A stretch of 64,000 nt of DNA from AWTP1-13 sp963827545 (GTDB lineage Bacteria; Pseudomonadota; Alphaproteobacteria; Rhizobiales; Hyphomicrobiaceae). Positions within the stretch are counted from its first letter, which is position 1; every line of letters starts with the position of its first letter. The notes under the pieces were generated by a model. It had not been told where the DNA came from. It did no database searches and saw only the letters and a list, made by a program, of their open reading frames with translations. The position numbers and the translations under genes are program-made. The stretch spans positions 62,001 through 126,000 of the forward strand of contig CAWHBI010000052.1 of assembly GCA_963827545.1 (NCBI GenBank). The letters run 5' to 3'. Shown here piece after piece: positions 35,892 to 44,480 of the stretch.

Positions 35892-36095
35892 CTACTTCTT
35901 GGCGGGCTTCTTGGCGGCCACCTTCCCGGCATGCTTGCTCTTGCCGGGCTCGCACTTGCCGGCCGTGGCATTCCATACTTCCTTGCCGCGCTCGCAGCCC
36001 ATCTTGCTCTTGGCGGCGGTCGCAGGGCCTGTCGATAGCGCGACGGCGGCCAGCACGAGCGCGCTCAGAGCCGAGGTAACGATAAATGGACGCAT
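35892..36095 (-). CDS. Small lysine-rich secreted protein
   Basis: 67 residues from ATG 36095, with AGGAGGAAG as a strong ribosome binding site. The signal peptide of about 27 residues ends near GPATAA. The mature part is basic and has two Cys in CERGKEVWNATAGKCEPGK, followed by a Lys/Ala tail. I do not know a named family. It resembles in layout the protein at 37252-37534 (Cys, Gly-Lys, Trp, then GKCE, then Lys). Probably periplasmic or exported; function unknown. Confidence 0.75.
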   Translation of the reverse strand: MRPFIVTSALSALVLAAVALSTGPATAAKSKMGCERGKEVWNATAGKCEPGKSKHAGKVAAKKPAKK

Positions 36096-36391
36096 GACTT
36101 CCTCCTGTTGTGGCCAATCTCCTGTTGCGGCCAGTGTGATCCGCACTGAATGCGGCCCCCTTCGGCATACATAGGCGGCAAATGCGGCCGTTGTCACACG
36201 ATTTTCGCTGGCAGGCGGTGCCGGCATGCACGCGTGACTGGCAAGTCACACGCGTCGAGCGCGCCGACGGCCTTGGCGTCGCAGAAGGCAAGAAAGCGCT
36301 GGTCTCGCCACGGTCGGAACCCATACATAGGGCGCCGCGCGACCGACCCCGCCGGCGACACGTGGATTTGCACACCGAGCAAGACGGAGTA

Positions 36392-37156
36392 ATGGGGCGC
36401 ATGCGCGAGGGCCGTTGGCTTGGGAAATGTCCGCTGCTGCCTCTGGTGGTGGCAGCGTGTCTCGTTGGAGCTGGTGCGGGCGCAGTCGAGGCGCAAACGA
36501 TGGCCGACTTGCTGGCCATCTGCCAGGACGAGGCGAAGGCTGCCCCGGACCGGATCGCGGCCTGCACCCGCATCATCGAGGACAAGGCGCAGGACGAGGG
36601 CATGCGCGCCGAGGCGCTGATACAGCGCGGCGTGCTCTACGAGCTGCGTGGCGACCGGGAAGACGCCGTCAGCGACTACAGCGAGGCGATCAAGCTCGAA
36701 GGCACCAACGCGCTGCCCTACTTCAACCGCGGCAACGTCCACGACCAGCTCCGCCGCTTCGAGCAGGCCATCGCTGACTACACGGAGGCCATCAGGCTCG
36801 ATCCGAGCGACCCCGATTTCTACAACAACCGCGGCCAGACCTACGACAGCATGGGCGAGCACGACCGCGCCATCGCCGACTACACGGAAGCGATCCGTCT
36901 GGACAAGAGCAGCGCCAGGCCGTGGTACAATCGGGGACTGTCCTACGCCAACAAGGGCGACTACAAGCGGGCGATCGCCGACTTCGACGAAGCGATCAAG
37001 CGCGCTCCCGACGATGCCGATCTCTACGTTGCGCGCGGGGCGGCGAAAGAGGAGCTGAGCGATCGGGATGCCGCGCTGCGGGACTACCGCAAGGCATTGG
37101 AGATCGACGCTGACCACGAGGACGCGCTCGAGGGGATCAATCGCCTGGGTGGCTGA
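36392..37156 (+). CDS. TPR repeat protein, exported
   Basis: 254 residues from ATG 36392. A signal peptide (LPLVVAACLVGAGAGAVEAQ, about residues 16-35) is followed by at least five tetratricopeptide repeats from about residue 70, recognisable by ALPYFNRGNVHDQL, DFYNNRGQTYDSMGE and RPWYNRGLSYANKGDY with the recurring AIADYTEAIRLD. A periplasmic scaffold role is likely; the partner is unknown. It is followed by a strong hairpin at 37186-37209. Confidence 0.88.
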   Translation: MGRMREGRWLGKCPLLPLVVAACLVGAGAGAVEAQTMADLLAICQDEAKAAPDRIAACTRIIEDKAQDEGMRAEALIQRGVLYELRGDREDAVSDYSEAIKLEGTNALPYFNRGNVHDQLRRFEQAIADYTEAIRLDPSDPDFYNNRGQTYDSMGEHDRAIADYTEAIRLDKSSARPWYNRGLSYANKGDYKRAIADFDEAIKRAPDDADLYVARGAAKEELSDRDAALRDYRKALEIDADHEDALEGINRLGG

Positions 37157-37175
37157 GCGCGGGGCCGGTCAGCCC

Positions 37176-37209
37176 AGAAAAGAAACGGCCGGAGCACAGG
37201 CTCCGGCCG
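37176..37209 (-). terminator. Intrinsic terminator (minus strand), also able to fold for the plus strand
   Basis: Perfect 10-bp stem CGGCCGGAGC (37186-37195) and GCTCCGGCCG (37200-37209) with a 4-base loop. On the minus strand it is followed by TTTCTTTTCT, the classical U-tract. It sits between the convergent TPR gene and the small lysine-rich gene, 42 bases past the latter's stop. Confidence 0.85.
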
Positions 37210-37251
37210 CACAGAGGCTGATGGGAAGCGAGCCGCTTCCGCGAGATCGCC

Positions 37252-37534
37252 TTACTTCTTCGAGCTGGCGTCCTCGCACTTGCCCTTCTTCCAATACTTG
37301 CCGACGCCGCAACGGCCGGGGCCCTTGCTCTTGCTCTTCGCTTTCTTGCCTTTCTTGGCCTTCCTTGCCCTTCTTCTTGGCGGCCTTCTTCGCCTTCACG
37401 GTGTAGGTCACATTGTCGGCCGCAGGCTGCGAGCCGGGGCTGAGCAGCGACGCTGCCTGGAGTTCCTGCACAGGCGAGAACGCGATCGCGATCGCCACGG
37501 CGAGCAAGGCTATAAGGGTCTTTCTGATCTGCAT
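37252..37534 (-). CDS. Small lysine-rich secreted protein (frame broken by one base)
   Basis: About 93 residues when one extra base near 37366 is removed. A signal peptide (IALLAVAIAIAFSPVQ, residues about 8-27) is followed by a run of Lys/Ala/Gly and then GRCGVGKYWKKGKCEDASSKK. Without the correction the frame turns into Glu/Gln-rich sequence, which argues for a sequencing error. Layout similar to the 67-residue protein at 35892-36095. Function unknown. Confidence 0.7.
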
Positions 37535-37848
37535 TTCCGAGTACCTCCCGATTTCACATCGCGATACCGCAAAAGCACGTCAGCAGGCGAAGGAGCCCCC
37601 CCTGCCCGTGCGCGACAACGCAGTTGCGAGCCTAGGTAACGCTAGATGAACGGCACATGACTAAGGTGTAGTTGCACGCTGTGTTGTGGCCGAACGGCCA
37701 CGTCTTTTCCAGCGCATGGTTAAGACGAAATCCAGTGCTCGATCTCTCGCAAATGCGAAATGGCAACACTCGCCGGCACAGTGCGTTGCGCTATCTGCGG
37801 CGCATCAGCTATGAGTGTTCTTGCGCCGCAAAAACGGACGCCAAATCC
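37535..37848. other. Intergenic region between divergent genes
   Basis: 314 bases between the small lysine-rich gene and aroC, expected to hold both promoters. A short hairpin GTGGCCG-AA-CGGCCAC followed by GTCTTTT lies near 37687-37709. The open frame leading into aroC from 37672 is not conserved. Nothing else is recognised. Confidence 0.5.
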
Positions 37849-38943
37849 ATGTCCCACAACACGTTCGGGCACCTGTTTCGGGTCACGACCTGGGGCGAAA
37901 GTCACGGGGCCGCGATCGGATGCGTGGTCGACGGTTGCCCACCCGGTATACCTCTGACGACTGAGGACATTCAGGTTTTCCTGGACAAGCGTCGTCCGGG
38001 CCAGTCGCGTTTCACCACGCAGCGCCGCGAGCCCGACGCGGTGCGCCTCCTCTCGGGCGTGTTCACCGACGAGGCCGGCCGGCAGGTCACCACCGGCACC
38101 CCGATATCCCTCATCATCGACAACGTCGATCAACGCGGGCGTGATTACGACGATATCAAGGACAAGTTCCGTCCGGGCCACGCCGATTTCACCTACTGGG
38201 AGAAATACGGCATTCGCGATTACCGCGGCGGCGGCCGTTCGAGCGCGCGCGAGACCGCCATGCGGGTCGCAGCCGGGGCTGTTGCCCGCAAGGTGCTCCC
38301 TGGGGTGACGATCCGCGGCGCGCTGGTCCAAATCGGCGAGCACAGGATCGACCGCGCGCGCTGGTCGTGGGACGAGGTGGAGAAGAACCCGTTCTTCTCG
38401 CCGGACCCCGGCATCGTCGACACGTGGTCGAACTACCTCGACGGACTGCGCAAGGCCGGCTCCTCGGCCGGCGCGGCTATCGAGATCGTGGCCGAGGGTG
38501 TGCCCGCCGGCTGGGGCGCCCCCATCTACGGCAAGCTCGACCAGGAGCTCGCCGCGGCCATGATGAGCATCAACGCGGTGAAGGGCGTGGAGATCGGGGC
38601 CGGCATGGCCGCAGCGGGCCTGACAGGCGAAGCGAACGCGGATGAGATCCGCATGGGCAACGACGGCACGCCGCTGTTCCTGTCCAATCACGCCGGCGGC
38701 ATCCTGGGCGGCATCTCCTCGGGCCAGCCGATCGTCGCCCGCTTCGCCGTGAAGCCGACGTCGTCGATCCTCACGCCCCGGCGCACCATCGACCGCTTCG
38801 GCAACGAGACGGAAATCTCCACCAAGGGCCGCCACGACCCCTGCGTCGGCATCCGCGCCGTGCCGGTGGGCGAGGCCATGATGGCGATCGTGCTGGCCGA
38901 TCACTACCTGCGCCATCGCGGGCAGGTCGGCCGCGGGGCTTGA
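37849..38943 (+). CDS. aroC: Chorismate synthase
   Basis: Last step of the shikimate pathway: EPSP to chorismate, using reduced FMN. 364 residues from ATG 37849. FRVTTWGESHGAAIGCVVDG (N-terminal signature), GGGRSSARETAMRVAAGAVA, GAAIEIVAEGVPAGWGAP and SNHAGGILGGISSGQPI are intact. Its stop is 5 bases before the DCC-family gene, with which it is probably co-transcribed. Confidence 0.97.
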   Translation: MSHNTFGHLFRVTTWGESHGAAIGCVVDGCPPGIPLTTEDIQVFLDKRRPGQSRFTTQRREPDAVRLLSGVFTDEAGRQVTTGTPISLIIDNVDQRGRDYDDIKDKFRPGHADFTYWEKYGIRDYRGGGRSSARETAMRVAAGAVARKVLPGVTIRGALVQIGEHRIDRARWSWDEVEKNPFFSPDPGIVDTWSNYLDGLRKAGSSAGAAIEIVAEGVPAGWGAPIYGKLDQELAAAMMSINAVKGVEIGAGMAAAGLTGEANADEIRMGNDGTPLFLSNHAGGILGGISSGQPIVARFAVKPTSSILTPRRTIDRFGNETEISTKGRHDPCVGIRAVPVGEAMMAIVLADHYLRHRGQVGRGA

Positions 38944-38948
38944 GCCCC

Positions 38949-39461
38949 ATGGCCGCGGGCGCCAGCCTGTCGCGGCGGCTTGCCGAGGCGGCGCCCTACA
39001 GCTACCGCCGCGACCCCTCGGTGCCCGATTTCCCTGACGACGAGGCCCTCATCGTGTTCGACGGCGTGTGCGTGCTCTGCACGGGCTCGGCCAGGTTCGT
39101 GATCGAGCGCGATGCCGCCTTGGCGTTTCGGTTCGCCACCACGCAGTCGCCGCTGGGCCAGGCGCTGTTCCGCCACTATGGCCTCGACACCGAGGTGTTC
39201 GAGACCAATCTGGTCCTCAGCGATGGCCGGGCCTACGGCAAGCTCGACAGCGTTGCCGTAGTCTGCGCACGCCTCGGCGGCATCTGGCGCCTGCTCTCGG
39301 CGTTGCGCTTCATCCCGCGGCCGGTTGCCGACTGGCTCTATGATCGCATTGCGCTGAACCGCTACACCTTGTTCGGCCGCACCGATCACTGCATGATCCC
39401 GCCGCCGGAGTGGCGCCACGCTTCATCGAGTAGGTCACGAACGCGGAGAGCTGACCCATGA
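38949..39461 (+). CDS. DCC family thiol-disulfide oxidoreductase-like protein (DUF393)
   Basis: 170 residues from ATG 38949. The DUF393/DCC family signature ALIVFDGVCVLCTGSARFV (Asp, then Cys-x-x-Cys) lies near residue 35-55, and the family end motif YDRIALNRYTLFGRTDHC at about 140-157. These thioredoxin-fold-like proteins are of unknown substrate. The stop overlaps the start of the dehalogenase gene by 4 bases (ATGA). Confidence 0.9.
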   Translation: MAAGASLSRRLAEAAPYSYRRDPSVPDFPDDEALIVFDGVCVLCTGSARFVIERDAALAFRFATTQSPLGQALFRHYGLDTEVFETNLVLSDGRAYGKLDSVAVVCARLGGIWRLLSALRFIPRPVADWLYDRIALNRYTLFGRTDHCMIPPPEWRHASSSRSRTRRADP

Positions 39462-40175
39462 CCGCCAAGGCGAACGTACAGGCGCTGCTGTTCGACGTGT
39501 TCGGCACCGTCGTCGACTGGCGCGGCAGCATCATCGCGGAATTGACCCGCTTCGGCGCCGCGAAGGGGCTCAGCACCGACTGGGCCGCCTTCACCGACGA
39601 CTGGCGCGGCCTCTACCAGCCTGCCATGGAGGAGGTGCGCTCGGGCCGGCGGGCGTGGACCATCCTCGACGTCCTCCATCGCGAGAGCCTGGAGACAGCT
39701 CCTCGCCAAGTACGACATCACGGGTCTGAGCGAGGCCGAGAAGGATCACGTCAACCGCGTCTGGCATCGCCTGGAGCCCTGGCCCGACGCCGTGCAAGGC
39801 CTGCAGCGCCTGAAATCGCGCTACATCATTGGCACGCTCTCGAACGGCAACGTCGGCCTGCTGACGCGCATGGCCAAGAACGCCGGCCTGCCCTGGGATG
39901 TGGTGCTGGGCGCGGAGACCGCGCGCGCCTACAAGCCCCTGCCCCAGGCCTACCTCGCCAGCGCCGAGCTGCTCAATCTCGAACCCGCGCAGGTGATGCT
40001 GGTCGCCGCCCACAACGGCGATCTCGCCGCCGCAGCCTCCGCCGGCTTGCGCACCGCCTTCGTCGCCAGGCCTTCCGAATACGGCCCGCACCAGAACCGC
40101 GACTTCAAGGCCGACCGCGACTGGGACATCGTCACCGACAGCTTCCCCGGCGTCGCCGACGCCATGGGCTGCTGA
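39458..40175 (+). CDS. Haloacid dehalogenase type II (frame broken by one base)
   Basis: L-2-haloacid dehalogenase-like HAD enzyme, about 238 residues. LLFDVFGTVVDWRGS holds the nucleophile Asp, GTLSNGNVGLL the Ser/Asn, YKPLPQAYLASAELL the Lys, and VAAHNGDLAAAASAGLRTA the metal end. The frame breaks near 39695, where one extra base lies between HRESLE and QLLAKYDITGLSEAEKD. 2-haloacids or a haloacid-like phosphorylated substrate are possible. A repeat element begins 10 bases after the stop. Confidence 0.87.
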
Positions 40176-41390
40176 CGCGGATCCCTCTCCCCATGGCTCT
40201 TCGGCATCGTGCCGAAGGCGCGCTTCCACTGCGCCGGGAGAGGCTAGGGTGAGGGGCGGCACAAAGCTCCGACCATGTTTGAGGCCGCCCCTCACCCCGA
40301 CCCTCTCGTCATGGCGGAGCCATGCTTCGCATGGACGCAAGCGGGGAGAGGGGGACTCCTTCACCCGCACCATCAGCTTCGACAGGTAGGGCACCGAGGT
40401 CGACTGCGGCGCCAGGCCGGCCGCACTGAACAGGGCGTCCAGATCCTCGATGGCGTAGCTGCGGTAGTACGGCTCGTGGAAGCGCTCGGGGAACGCTTGG
40501 AGCAGGCCGTCCCAGCCCGGCCTGTCGCCCATCTGCAGACTGTCGAGGAACACGAACAGGCCGCCGGGCTTCAGCACGCGCGCGATCTCCGCGGTCACCT
40601 GCCGCCGCACCTCCGGCGGCAGCTCATGATAGAGGAAGATCGAGGTGACGATGTCGGCGCTGGCGTCGGCGAGTGGCATCTTCTCGGCCGCGGCCTCGAT
40701 CAGCTCCGCCCCGCGCAGCCCATCGAGCTGGCGGCGCGCCTCGTCGAGATAGGGCTGCGACAGGTCCAACCCCTTGAGGGTCATCGCCGGATAGGTGAGC
40801 CGCAGCTGGCGCAGGAAGCGCCCCGTGCCGCACGCCACGTCGATGAGCGTCACCTTGCGCTGGTCCCGCCCACGCATGAACTCGGCGATGGGGGCGAGCG
40901 CCGTGCGGCGCATGGGACCGGCCGCCCCCATGAACAGGGTCTCCACCTGCACGTCGTAGAGCCGCGCCGAGCCCTCGGTCAGATAGCCGCCGGTCTGGAA
41001 GTGGAAGTCCTGCGCGTAGTACTCGGGCACGCCCGCGGCCGCGGGCTCGGTCTTGACGGTCGTCGCGTCCTTCTCGACACGCCTGGCATGGGTGCCTGGC
41101 AGGTCGGCGAACATCTGCCGGACGCGCGCGAAATGGCGCAGGGGCGAGCTCGCATCGTCGTCCATGGGAGGATACAGGCCATCGCGTACGGCCAGCGCGT
41201 CGCTCATGATGAGCTGCGCCTGCTCCGCCAGCAGCTCCTGCAGCGAGGGCGCGGGGCGGCGCGGCGTCGTGCGCCGCGGCTTGCCCAGCTGATCGGCGCG
41301 CCAGTCGAACGCGCGGTTGAGCGCAAAGTACCAGCCGAACCGCAGCGATTGGCCAGCCAACTGCGCCGCCATTCCGAGGTTATTGCTCAT
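39591..41390 (-). CDS. Class I SAM-dependent methyltransferase with abnormal open-ended 3' part
   Basis: ATG 41390 with AGGCAGGCAG upstream. The first ~346 residues are the real protein: VTLIDVACGTGRFLRQL (SAM motif I), GLDLSQPYLDEARRQL and IARVLKPGGLFVFLDS, ending near PYLSKLMVRVK. There the sequence runs into the palindromic repeat at 40185-40352 without a stop, and the frame stays open through the repeat and antisense to the dehalogenase gene down to 39591. The tail is therefore not natural protein; the true end is near 40350. Either the repeat removed the stop codon or an indel hides it. Substrate unknown. Confidence 0.75.
   Translation of the reverse strand: MSNNLGMAAQLAGQSLRFGWYFALNRAFDWRADQLGKPRRTTPRRPAPSLQELLAEQAQLIMSDALAVRDGLYPPMDDDASSPLRHFARVRQMFADLPGTHARRVEKDATTVKTEPAAAGVPEYYAQDFHFQTGGYLTEGSARLYDVQVETLFMGAAGPMRRTALAPIAEFMRGRDQRKVTLIDVACGTGRFLRQLRLTYPAMTLKGLDLSQPYLDEARRQLDGLRGAELIEAAAEKMPLADASADIVTSIFLYHELPPEVRRQVTAEIARVLKPGGLFVFLDSLQMGDRPGWDGLLQAFPERFHEPYYRSYAIEDLDALFSAAGLAPQSTSVPYLSKLMVRVKESPSPRLRPCEAWLRHDERVGVRGGLKHGRSFVPPLTLASPGAVEARLRHDAEEPWGEGSASAAHGVGDAGEAVGDDVPVAVGLEVAVLVRAVFGRPGDEGGAQAGGGCGGEIAVVGGDQHHLRGFEIEQLGAGEVGLGQGLVGARGLRAQHHIPGQAGVLGHARQQADVAVRERANDVARFQALQALHGVGPGLQAMPDAVDVILLGLAQTRDVVLGEELSPGSRDGGRRGWSTPAGPSAPPPWQAGRGRASRR
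40185..40352. repeat. Composite palindromic repeat, copy 2 (no gene inside)
   Basis: Same two-halved layout as at 20126-20675. The left half has CCCTCTCCCC...GGGAGAGG and CTAGGGTGAGGGGCGGC ending at 40260. A 23-base spacer follows. The right half starts with GCCGCCCCTCACCCCGACCCTCTC at 40284 and ends with AAGCGGGGAGAGGGGG. It lies exactly at the 3' end of the methyltransferase gene and 10 bases after the dehalogenase stop. Confidence 0.85.
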
Positions 41391-41555
41391 CTGCCTGCCT
41401 CCGCTGTTGCGGATCAATGGTGAATCCCGCCTCACCGAACCTCACGAAGGATCGCGCATTCTTGCGAATTGCTCAACGCACGCGAGAGAACTTCTCATGC
41501 TATCTGCTGTCGCACCCGCGCTAGGCTCTCGCGCCCACAGCAGATGGTTACTTCC

Positions 41556-42174
41556 ATGTCCCGCCCCTCCAGCGACGTCGCCTTCACGCCCGCCGTCAAG
41601 GCCGTCCAGGCCAGGCGCGGCTCGCGCGACCACTACGCCAAGGCCGAGGCCAAGGGCGGCTGGCGCACCACCGTCAGCCCGGACCTCGCTGCCTTCCTGG
41701 CCGACGCGCGCTCTTTCTACCTGGCGACCGCCAGCGCGGAAGGGCAGCCCTACATCCAGCATCGCGGCGGCCCGCCGGGCTTCCTGCGCGTCATCGACGA
41801 GCGCACGCTGGGCTTTGCCGACTTCAAGGGTAACCGCCAGTACATCACGACCGGCAATCTCGCCGAGAACCCGCGGGCCTACATCTTCGTGATGGACTAC
41901 GCCCAGCGCCGGCGCGTGAAGCTGTGGGGCCGGGCACGCGTGGTGGAGGACGATCCGGCCCTGCTCGCCCGGCTCTGGCCGGAGGGCTACAAGGCCCGCG
42001 ACGAGCAGGTCATCCTGTTCGAGATCGAGGCCTGGGACACCAACTGCCCGCAGCACATCCCGCAGCTGTTTCCCGCCGAGGACGTGGGCCGCACAATCCT
42101 GCAGTTCCAGGCCCGCATCAGGGAACTGGAAGCGGAGGTGGCGGCGCTCAAGGGCGCGCCCGCCGGCGAGCTAG
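41556..42174 (+). CDS. Pyridoxamine 5'-phosphate oxidase family protein (3' end frame-shifted)
   Basis: FMN-binding split-barrel protein of the PNPOx-like family, about 205 residues. Start ATG 41556 (41544 is possible). FLADARSFYLATASAEGQPY, IQHRGGPPGFLRVID and GFADFKGNRQYIT are the flavin/substrate region. HIPQLFPAEDVG and a short coiled coil (ELEAEVAAL) close it. In the written frame the gene has no stop until 42863, antisense to the next gene. A TAG at 42172, one frame over, is the natural end and shares CTAG with the convergent gene's stop. One extra base just before it is inferred. Confidence 0.75.
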
Positions 42175-42835
42175 CCGACCGGCGACAGGTCCGCAAACAC
42201 GAAGCCGTCGCGCTCGGTGATCTCGCCGGGGCGCACGGCCACGGCCTCGCGAAACATCGGCCCGGCGCTGACGAAGGTGTGGAACTCGCCGTTCTCGCCG
42301 CAGGGATCGATGCCGGCAGGAAGATCGGCGAGGAAGGCGGCATCGAAGGTACGGCCTGCAAAACTGCGATCGAGCTTGCGCGGGTCCACGCACGTCACGT
42401 GCGCCACGAGCCCGCCGTCGATCATCTCGGCGGCCAGCGCGCGCGTGTCCCGGCCCCACAGCGGGAACAGCGGGGCGATCCCCGTGCCCGCGAGCTGGCG
42501 CTCGCGATAGGCGCGGATGTCGGCGAGGAACAGATCGCCGAAGGCCATGGCCTCGACGCCCTCGGCCTGCGCCTTTGCAACGAAGGCGCCCATGATCCGC
42601 TCGTAGTCGGCATTGGGGCACGGGTAGGGGATCTCGATGAGGTGCAGCTCCAGGCCAGCTGCCCGCGCCTGCGCCTCGACGAGCCCGCGCCGCACGGCGT
42701 GCATCGCCACGCGATCGAAGGCGGCATTGATGGTGGTGAACAGGCCCATCACCTCCGCCTCCCCGCTCCTGCGCAGCATCTCCAGAGACCAAGCCGAGTC
42801 CTTCCCGAGCTCCAACTCAGCCAGGTCTTCATCAT
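42171..42835 (-). CDS. PP-loop ATPase of the diphthine-ammonia ligase / DUF71 family (frame broken)
   Basis: Adenine nucleotide alpha-hydrolase fold protein (COG2102 group), about 221 residues. The start MMKTWLSW at 42835 is followed by the PP-loop SSGKDSAWSLEMLRR after one missing G near 42803 is restored. LIEIPYPCPNADYERIM, AMAFGDLFLADIRAYRE and the C-terminal DPCGENGEFHTFV (family signature) are intact. Bacterial members are not involved in diphthamide synthesis, and their amidation substrate is unknown. Its stop overlaps that of the convergent PNPOx-like gene in CTAG. Confidence 0.85.
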
Positions 42836-42890
42836 GGCCACCCTTCATGCTTTTGCGGTGTGATTGGTTGCAGGCTGTCCGCGTGTCCAC

Positions 42891-42909
42891 CTCCCCCAAT
42901 CGGGGGAGA
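42891..42909. repeat. Small palindrome CTCCCCC-AAT-CGGGGGAG
   Basis: Short hairpin upstream of the PP-loop gene with the CCTC/GAGG-rich look of the composite repeats elsewhere in the window. It lacks their GGGTGAGGGGCGGC arm, so at most it is a remnant. Confidence 0.4.
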
Positions 42910-43057
42910 GGACGGCCAAGGCTTACGATCGCGAGCAAGTACCGGGTTGATATAGTGCGGCGACCAACCGTCAGCGGAACACCAGTGCCCGATTGCCCGA
43001 AGCTACGCGGCCAGCTAAGTCAGTTCGTCCACCGGTCTTGCCGAGAGACTGCCCAGT

Positions 43058-43789
43058 ATGTCCCGCTTCAAGCGCATCGTCATCCTCACCGGTGCCGGCA
43101 TTTCCGCCGAGTCCGGCATCTCCACCTTCCGCGACAAGGACGGCATCTGGGCCAAGGTCGACTTCCGCGAGGTGGCGACGCCCGAGGGGTTCGCGCGCAA
43201 CCCCACGCGCGTGCTCGAATTCTACAATTCGCGCCGCAAGCTCTCCGGCGGCGCCAAGCCGAATGCCGCGCACTTCGCGCTTGCCAGGCTCGAGACCGAG
43301 CATGCGTCCAGAAACGGGGGCCACGTCCTCGTCGTCACGCAGAACGTCGATGCCCTGCACGAGGCGGCGGGCACCAGAAATCTCATCCACATGCACGGCG
43401 AGCACCGCAAGGCCCTGTGCAACCATTGCCAGGCGCGCCATCCCTGGGGGCCGGAGCAGCCCGACCTGACCATCGAGCTCGCGTGCACGTCCTGCGGCAA
43501 AGCTGGCGGCCTGCGTCCCGACGTCGTGTGGTTCGGCGAGATGCCCTATCACATGGACCGCATCTACGAGCAATTGGCTGAGGCCGATCTGTTCCTCTCC
43601 ATCGGCACCAGCGGCAACGTCTATCCGGCTGCCGGCTTCGTCGCGGAGGCACGCGCCAACAGCGCGCATACGGTCGAATTGAACCTGGAGCCGTCCGAAG
43701 GCGCCTCGCTGTTCCACGAGGCGCATCACGGCGCAGCCACCAAGGTGGTGCCGATGTACGTCGACCAGCTCCTGCAGGGAACGACCTAG
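43058..43789 (+). CDS. cobB: NAD-dependent protein deacylase (sirtuin, CobB-like)
   Basis: SIR2-family enzyme removing acyl groups from lysine, 243 residues. IVILTGAGISAESGISTFR (NAD loop), TQNVDALHEAAG, and IHMHGEHRKALC with the catalytic His. The zinc pairs are CNHC (about residue 125) and CTSC (about 147). EFYNSRRK carries the Tyr and Arg that define class III sirtuins, which prefer succinyl/malonyl lysine. The C-terminus has SIGTSGNVYPAAGF and ELNLEPSE. Likely target: metabolic enzymes. Confidence 0.94.
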   Translation: MSRFKRIVILTGAGISAESGISTFRDKDGIWAKVDFREVATPEGFARNPTRVLEFYNSRRKLSGGAKPNAAHFALARLETEHASRNGGHVLVVTQNVDALHEAAGTRNLIHMHGEHRKALCNHCQARHPWGPEQPDLTIELACTSCGKAGGLRPDVVWFGEMPYHMDRIYEQLAEADLFLSIGTSGNVYPAAGFVAEARANSAHTVELNLEPSEGASLFHEAHHGAATKVVPMYVDQLLQGTT

Positions 43790-43830
43790 GCTATAGAAAG
43801 AAGGGGGTGTTGCCCCCCTCGGGAGGACTC

Positions 43831-44448
43831 ATGTTGTGGCGCCATCTGCCGCTGGCCGGCATCCTGTCGGTCATCGTCATCGCGGGGGTCTTGCGCCCAC
43901 TCTGGCAATTTGTGCGCCATGGCACCTTCGGCGTCTTCCTCTTCCGCCGGGGCGGGCCCGGGCAAAAGCTGCGTGATGCCCTGCTGTTCGTGCTGGTCAC
44001 CGCCTACGCAGCGCACGCCCTCACGGGTGCCAGGCAGCCGCACTGGGTTCGTCTGCTGGTGGCCGAGAACGGGGCCGCCTACGAGGCCCTGCAGGTCATC
44101 GGCGCTGTTCTCATCATCGGCGGCGTCATCCTGTTCGCGGTTGCCCAACTCAACCTCGGCGGCTCCTGGCGCATCGGCATCGACGAAGGCAGCAAGCCCG
44201 GGATGGTGAGCAGCGGCCTCTACAGCATTTCGCGGCACCCCATCTATCTAGGCTTCCTGACGGTGTTCACGGGCTACGCAGCGATGCTGCCGACCCCGCT
44301 GTCGCTCGGCCTTCTGCTCGGTGCCTATGTCGGATTTCGCACGCAGGCCTCCGCCGAGGAGGCCTACATGCTCCGCACCTACGGCGAGCCGTATCGCGAA
44401 TACGCCCGCCGCGTGGGGCGCTTCCTGCCCGGCGTGGGGCGGCTGTAG
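43831..44448 (+). CDS. ICMT/PEMT-like membrane methyltransferase
   Basis: 205 residues from ATG 43831 with GGGAGG upstream. Four or five membrane segments, then the isoprenylcysteine carboxyl methyltransferase / phospholipid methyltransferase signature: SGLYSISRHPIYLGFL and, at the end, EEAYMLRTYGEPYREYARRVGRFLPG. It uses SAM; the acceptor (phospholipid, isoprenoid thiol or other) is unknown. A GGGGG/CCCCC hairpin lies in the leader just before the ribosome binding site. Confidence 0.88.
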   Translation: MLWRHLPLAGILSVIVIAGVLRPLWQFVRHGTFGVFLFRRGGPGQKLRDALLFVLVTAYAAHALTGARQPHWVRLLVAENGAAYEALQVIGAVLIIGGVILFAVAQLNLGGSWRIGIDEGSKPGMVSSGLYSISRHPIYLGFLTVFTGYAAMLPTPLSLGLLLGAYVGFRTQASAEEAYMLRTYGEPYREYARRVGRFLPGVGRL

Positions 44449-44480
44449 GGTCGCTCCGGGCCTACGCCTGACCCTGCGTT

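Noticed and set aside
37687..37709. A terminator upstream of aroC
   Set aside because: The GTGGCCG-AA-CGGCCAC hairpin with GTCTTTT has a 2-base loop and no gene on the plus strand ends before it.
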